DNA of 64,000 nt from Watersipora subatra (taxonomy: Eukaryota > Bryozoa > Gymnolaemata > Cheilostomatida > Watersiporidae), in assembly GCF_963576615.1 (NCBI RefSeq), contig NC_088709.1:76614538-76678537 (forward strand), given 5' to 3'. A model generated the notes under the pieces. That model was given only the letters and a program-made list of their open reading frames with translations. It was not told the origin of the DNA and made no database searches. The position numbers and the translations under genes are program-made. Positions 59,432-64,000 of the stretch are shown in pieces (the first letter of the stretch is position 1; the number at the start of each line of letters is the position of its first letter).

Positions 59432-59897
59432 CTGTCAAATATCTATGGTCTCAGAGGCACCATTGTCGTGCTGACAATCAAGAATACCTAAAATACAACC
59501 AATAGGAAGACCTGAAATACAGCCAATGGAATTCTTGAAATGAACCTAGTGGCAAGGTCTAGATTACATTCAGTAATAATTCATAAAATACAGCCGGTAA
59601 GAAGACCAAAGTGGAGCCTAGAGAAAGGCTCAAATGGTATCAATTGATGGAACAAATTTTGATAGCAAGAAACATTTTCTTGATTTAAAACGGGATTGTT
59701 CAGCATTGCTAAAAAATACAAGCAGGTGCAAGACAACTATTTTAGTATTTGTAAAGAGCCTAAAATGTAAACTGTATGATCAACCAAAAAAGGCTACAGT
59801 AGCCCTTAAGTAATAAGGTAAGTAATCAATTTAAAAGACCAATTTAAGTTTGCCGGAAATTCTATTTGCTTATGTTATCTTTTGCTCTGAGCTGTCG
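59432..59897. other. Intron or upstream region, no further exon recognised
   Basis: No exon ending in phase 1 was found before the palindromic element. Short tandem 'aaatacaaccaat/aaatacagccaat' motifs occur near 59490-59600. Confidence 0.4.
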
Positions 59898-59906
59898 GGT
59901 ACAAGG

Positions 59907-60574
59907 TAGCCTGTCTTGACAAACTGTTGTTTTTGCGGAGTTGTCCCCCCGTCGAGCGGGGGAGCAACACAACAGCTTGTCACAAGACGTACTGCACCTG
60001 ATGCATCAGCTGCACTGAAAGGGCGTTGTTCTCTTCCGTATATGCGGCTTAGCTGCGATGTTATGGCGGTCGTTCCATTGGTAATCATAACGGATTTCGC
60101 GCAAAAATTTATGTGGGAAAAAATACGATTACAACGTTTAACCAAAGACCAGTCTCTGTTGTAAACGTTAGTAAAATTTAAGAACAAAATTAATTGAAAA
60201 TAAAATCCATAAGAACAAATAAAATTGACTGATACAAAAATAGAAATAAAACTGACTGAGCGCACAAATAACAAAATGTTTAGTCGCTGTTGTTGCCTAA
60301 GTTCTCAAGTTCTACTAAAGTTTACCGCAGAGACTGGTCGCTGGTTAAACGTTGTAATCTTATTTTTTCTACAGACAATTGTTGCGCGAAATTCGTTATG
60401 AATACCAATGGAGCGACCGACATAACATCGCAACCAAGCCGCATAGACGGAAGAGAACAACGCCCTATAAGTGCAGCTGATGCATCAGGTGCAGTACGTC
60501 TTGCGACAAGCTGTTGTGTTGCTCGCTCGCCGGGGAACAACTCCGCAAAAACAACAGTTTGTCAAGACAGGCTA
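59907..60574. mobile_element. Long-palindrome transposon with 9-bp target duplication (copy 2)
   Basis: A 668-bp copy of the element at 55731-56384, with its central part in the opposite orientation. Flanked by GGTACAAGG at 59898-59906 and 60575-60583. Ends identical to copy 1. No coding capacity. Confidence 0.88.
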
Positions 60575-60583
60575 GGTACAAGG

Positions 60584-61470
60584 TGATCTACCGTAAGACC
60601 TCTATTTGAACGCCCACTTTATTTGAACGTCACCTCTAATAGAGCGCCATTATAGCAGAAAGGTTGAAACATACATTACAACACCCTTTAATTAGCGCCA
60701 CCCTTTAACTGAACACTGCCTTTATTTGACTGCCACTTTCAAATTCTTTGATCTTTACGAACCTACGGTAAAAAGTATTCAGTAAAAAATTGTCCACAAA
60801 ATAGTGCTAACAATGGCTCTGTTACAGCAATAATAACTAATTCTTTCATTGTTGCTGTAGTGGTTGCCATTGTTTGGTGATGGTGTACCTGAGACGATTG
60901 TCACAATCATCAGAACTACACTCTGATTCAAAGTCACTAAGATCTAAATCCGATCTAATGTATTCAGATCAATCCATAATGTGGTTTACAATTTGACCTG
61001 GAAATGTTAAAGCATTTTGATGAACGATAATAATATTCTGCACGAACACCGTATGATGTAATACCAGGTATTGTTATGGTGTATCAAAATCCGTTTTTCA
61101 ACTCCAAAGCTTTACAGTTTTTTATTTAAAATGAAATAATAACTAATAAATAAATCGAAATAATTAATAATTGTATCCGGTAATAGTAATTCTTTGTATA
61201 ACTCGATCATATACTTCAATGTATATGAAAAACAGTTTAGCAAAAATAATGAGGCCAACGGCATTAATGTTGCTCCAGCCGAAGAAGAGTGCAAAACATA
61301 GGCGACATTAGCATTACTTTGCTTTGGAATTCATCTTCCCATCTTGGAAATATTTATCTTCCCAAAAATCTGAAGAACTAGTCGAAAAATACAGCACTGC
61401 AATCTATTTAAATGTCATCTCTAATAAAATACCGTTATAAAAAAGTTGAAAAATACAGCGCCATGGTATT
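60584..61470. repeat. Weak dispersed repeat (two related segments)
   Basis: 60610-60680 ('atttgaacgtcacctctaat') resembles 61405-61460 ('atttaaatgtcatctctaat'), both followed by a 'gttgaaa' block. Probably remnants of a transposon starting near accgtaagacctctatttga. Ends not defined. Confidence 0.4.
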
Positions 61471-64000
61471 TGAAAAGTGTTTTTCTGGTAAGTGCTTTGA
61501 GTGGTCGAGTACAAGGTTTTCTAAAATACATAGAAGAATCATCCTTTTGGTGGCCAGTGTAGAAACAAGCTCCAAACATATGTCATGTCAGTCAAAAACA
61601 TTTGCTGAATATTCTATATTAAAAATAACTATAATAATATCTGCATGCTTTCAAATTATACTGATACTTTTACAAGGCCTCCGCTACCTCTTGTGTTCAT
61701 ACTAATAATTGTTAGTAATTGCCAATAATGCTAGACCCGTTTCACTGTAAATGGCCTTCTTCCTGTCCTGGTTTTTAAGCATATATTGTAGATTTCATTC
61801 TGGTCTTAAAAAGTATGTTTAACTAGAGTACTAGACCATGTTTGCATTTAAACAGCTAAAAAACTAAACAGCCATCGCACATGTTCCTCTCTCATATAGC
61901 AAAAGAAATTATCTCATGATATCAGCATCTAACATCTAAGGTAAAATTGGTTGGATGCTTTTGAATCACACTAAAAGAATTCTTTGCAATACTCGATGAC
62001 AAAGTAGATTACTTGATCAGTGTGGCTAGCAAGGAGAAACGATGTGCGGTCAAACCTCTACTTGTCATCATTTTTAACTACAAAGTTTTTAAGATGAGAT
62101 GTCGAATTTAAGCAAACAGTTGTCTTAATATACAGTTATTTCCAAAAACAACCGAAATTGGTTGAAAATAGTTTCGTAAAGATGTAAAAAAGCTAATAAA
62201 AATTATAAGCAGAACAAAAATAATGAAACATATCAATTAAATCAAACTTTATCAGGTGCAAGCAAGGGAATGTTCCGCAGCGGATTTTTATCGCCAACAC
62301 TACCACTGAATACACCAAGGCTACACCTCCATTTATCCATCGCTAAGGTGAAGTAACCATAAAAACCTTTTTTTACTGAATATTACTTGATAAAATTAAT
62401 TTTATATATACTTTGGGTTTTTACGAAAGGCCATTCATATACTTTTATACCATGGATTCGTTTTAAAGGTATACATAGTTAATAGAAATATTTGTCATTG
62501 CTCTTTGGGCTCAAAATGTTTTTAATAAATTACAGAAACAAAAATGTATTCAGTATATGCTGGTTTTAACGTAGAAAGCAAATATGAAAGCAGATTAACT
62601 TTCTGACCTAAGTTTAACCTTTGTTTGACTGTGCTGCTGCTATGATGTATGAGAGGGCCTGCATACCATTTAATTTAGATGATCAATTCAACCAAGACAT
62701 ACTTTAAAAGTATGCCTAACCTAATTATCTACATTCTTAGAATAATGAAGGGACTCATTATTAATCTATAAGAAGCTTACAGTGTAGGCCGCAATCTCAA
62801 CAAAGGTATGTTCAGAATTACTTGTTTATGTAATTTACTGTTCAAACTACAACTAGCTGGAAGTTGAACACTTGCGGGAAATTACAAAACATTATTATAG
62901 TGTTACTGACTGAATTATTTTAGCATTACTGACTATATTATTAAAACTGCATTGCTGACAGAAATATTGTACCTTTTCTAACTGAATTATTGTAACATTG
63001 CTGAATACATTATTAGTGTTGCTGGCAAGGATATCAAACCTTTTTAACAGAATTATTATAATATTGCTGATTATTAAATACTGATATTACTTATATTATC
63101 AGTTTTAATGTAAGTACCATTGGACACGAAAACCTTGCAACATTTTGCAAAAATAAATTTGTATGGCACAGCTTTTGTGTTCTAAATATCACAAAGCCTT
63201 TTCGCTCGCAGTTTAATGATCGATGATAACAGTTACGAGACTTGCATTTAGTAGTTTTGTTGTGGTTTGCCAAGCAGTTTGAGCATCGGCTAAATATATT
63301 TTGAACAAATATCTACACTTTGTCGTCTGATGCTGGTCTGTTAGGTACGATTTGGTACTGGATCTTGGATATGGTATTTACGATCATATACATAAAAGTT
63401 ATTGAAGTTTGAAACTAACCCTATTATAATTAATGCTATTTGTTGCATGTTGCATGCCTTTCATCTGCTATGTAAGTTATGCTTTGGTACTCAATTGTTG
63501 ATACGAGCAAATTTGTGTTAAATTCTATTTGCAATAAGCTTAATGATATTTACGTACATTATTTGCAAGCTAAAATGTGAACTGATTCATGTGTTGCTGT
63601 GTTTATCAATATAGCATGAGCTGAAATAATCGCATTGCAAATACCCACTGGGAAGTATCACACAATCTATGTATCACACAATCTATGTACCGCAAACGGT
63701 GACAATAAGCATATCTAGCGATTACTGCTGAATATTCATATTTAGTCGATGGAAGATAATATGTCTATGAGCAACTTTAAATTAAACTTGCAAATCGCTA
63801 ATTATAGCGGTTTATGGGTCCATCAGAATCTTATCTGGACACATATTAATTATCGCTTTCATTTTTATCTAATAGAGCCGTATTAAAGCATGCTATCTAT
63901 TAGCGCATGTTACAAATATTCCCTATCTACTGTACATGCACTACTTGTTATTGTACATTATTTATTAAAATAGAAGCGAATCGATGCTGTTTTGTGTCAT
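61471..64000. other. No gene seen
   Basis: AT-rich to the window edge. Short repeated phrases around 62890-63070 ('tattatagtgttactgact', 'attattgtaacattgctga') look like a decayed tandem repeat. Confidence 0.45.

Overview
This window is eukaryotic nuclear DNA, almost certainly from an invertebrate animal. Host genes are split by GT-AG introns with matching phases, tRNA-derived SINEs and LINEs are present, and the recognisable proteins (an ANKRD28/44/52-type ankyrin protein, the fused animal-type CoA synthase COASY, CXXC zinc-finger proteins) are metazoan. The DNA is AT-rich and loaded with minisatellites and short inverted-repeat transposons. I lean towards a lophotrochozoan but cannot name a species. 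Nothing suggests a prokaryote, plasmid or phage.

Layout. (1) About 0-10.8 kb: the 5' part of an ankyrin-repeat gene on the minus strand. Four exons are resolved, and its introns hold three minisatellites (39 bp, about 15 bp and 40 bp), a TTAA-flanked inverted-repeat element and a SINE. (2) 12.2-17.5 kb: a minus-strand LINE split by a 3,460-bp LTR retrotransposon (12846-16305) with a perfect 5-bp target duplication. The retrotransposon has gag and a retropepsin but no reverse transcriptase or integrase, and gag is separated from protease by an in-frame UGA-CUA-G stop. (3) 17.5-25 kb: no gene seen; two nested inverted-repeat elements and a 21-bp minisatellite. (4) 25007-34117, plus strand: COASY, nine exons giving a continuous 511-codon frame, with a decayed LINE in intron 1. 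(5) 34.2-44 kb: a broken copy of the CXXC gene family, then a 4.4-kb satellite block (27-bp and 18-bp units) between inverted arms of a dispersed repeat. (6) 44.3-54.7 kb: two minus-strand paralogues sharing a C-terminal tandem CXXC module inside a segmental duplication, separated by nested DNA transposons. (7) 55.7-60.6 kb: an unrecognised minus-strand gene (six 3'-terminal exons) between two long-palindrome elements with 9-bp target duplications. (8) 60.6-64 kb: nothing recognisable as a gene.

Most notable: the long CXXC protein (51492-54689) has a three-fold repeat of an approximately 80-90-residue N-terminal domain I do not recognise, joined to one apparently complete and one degenerate CXXC finger. 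The retrotransposon carries the known metazoan readthrough signal exactly at its gag/protease boundary. Paralogous positions in the segmental duplication have expanded two unrelated satellites. The genes do not form a pathway; COASY carries out the last two steps of coenzyme A synthesis, the ankyrin gene probably encodes a phosphatase-6 regulatory subunit, and the CXXC proteins are probably nuclear CpG-binding factors.
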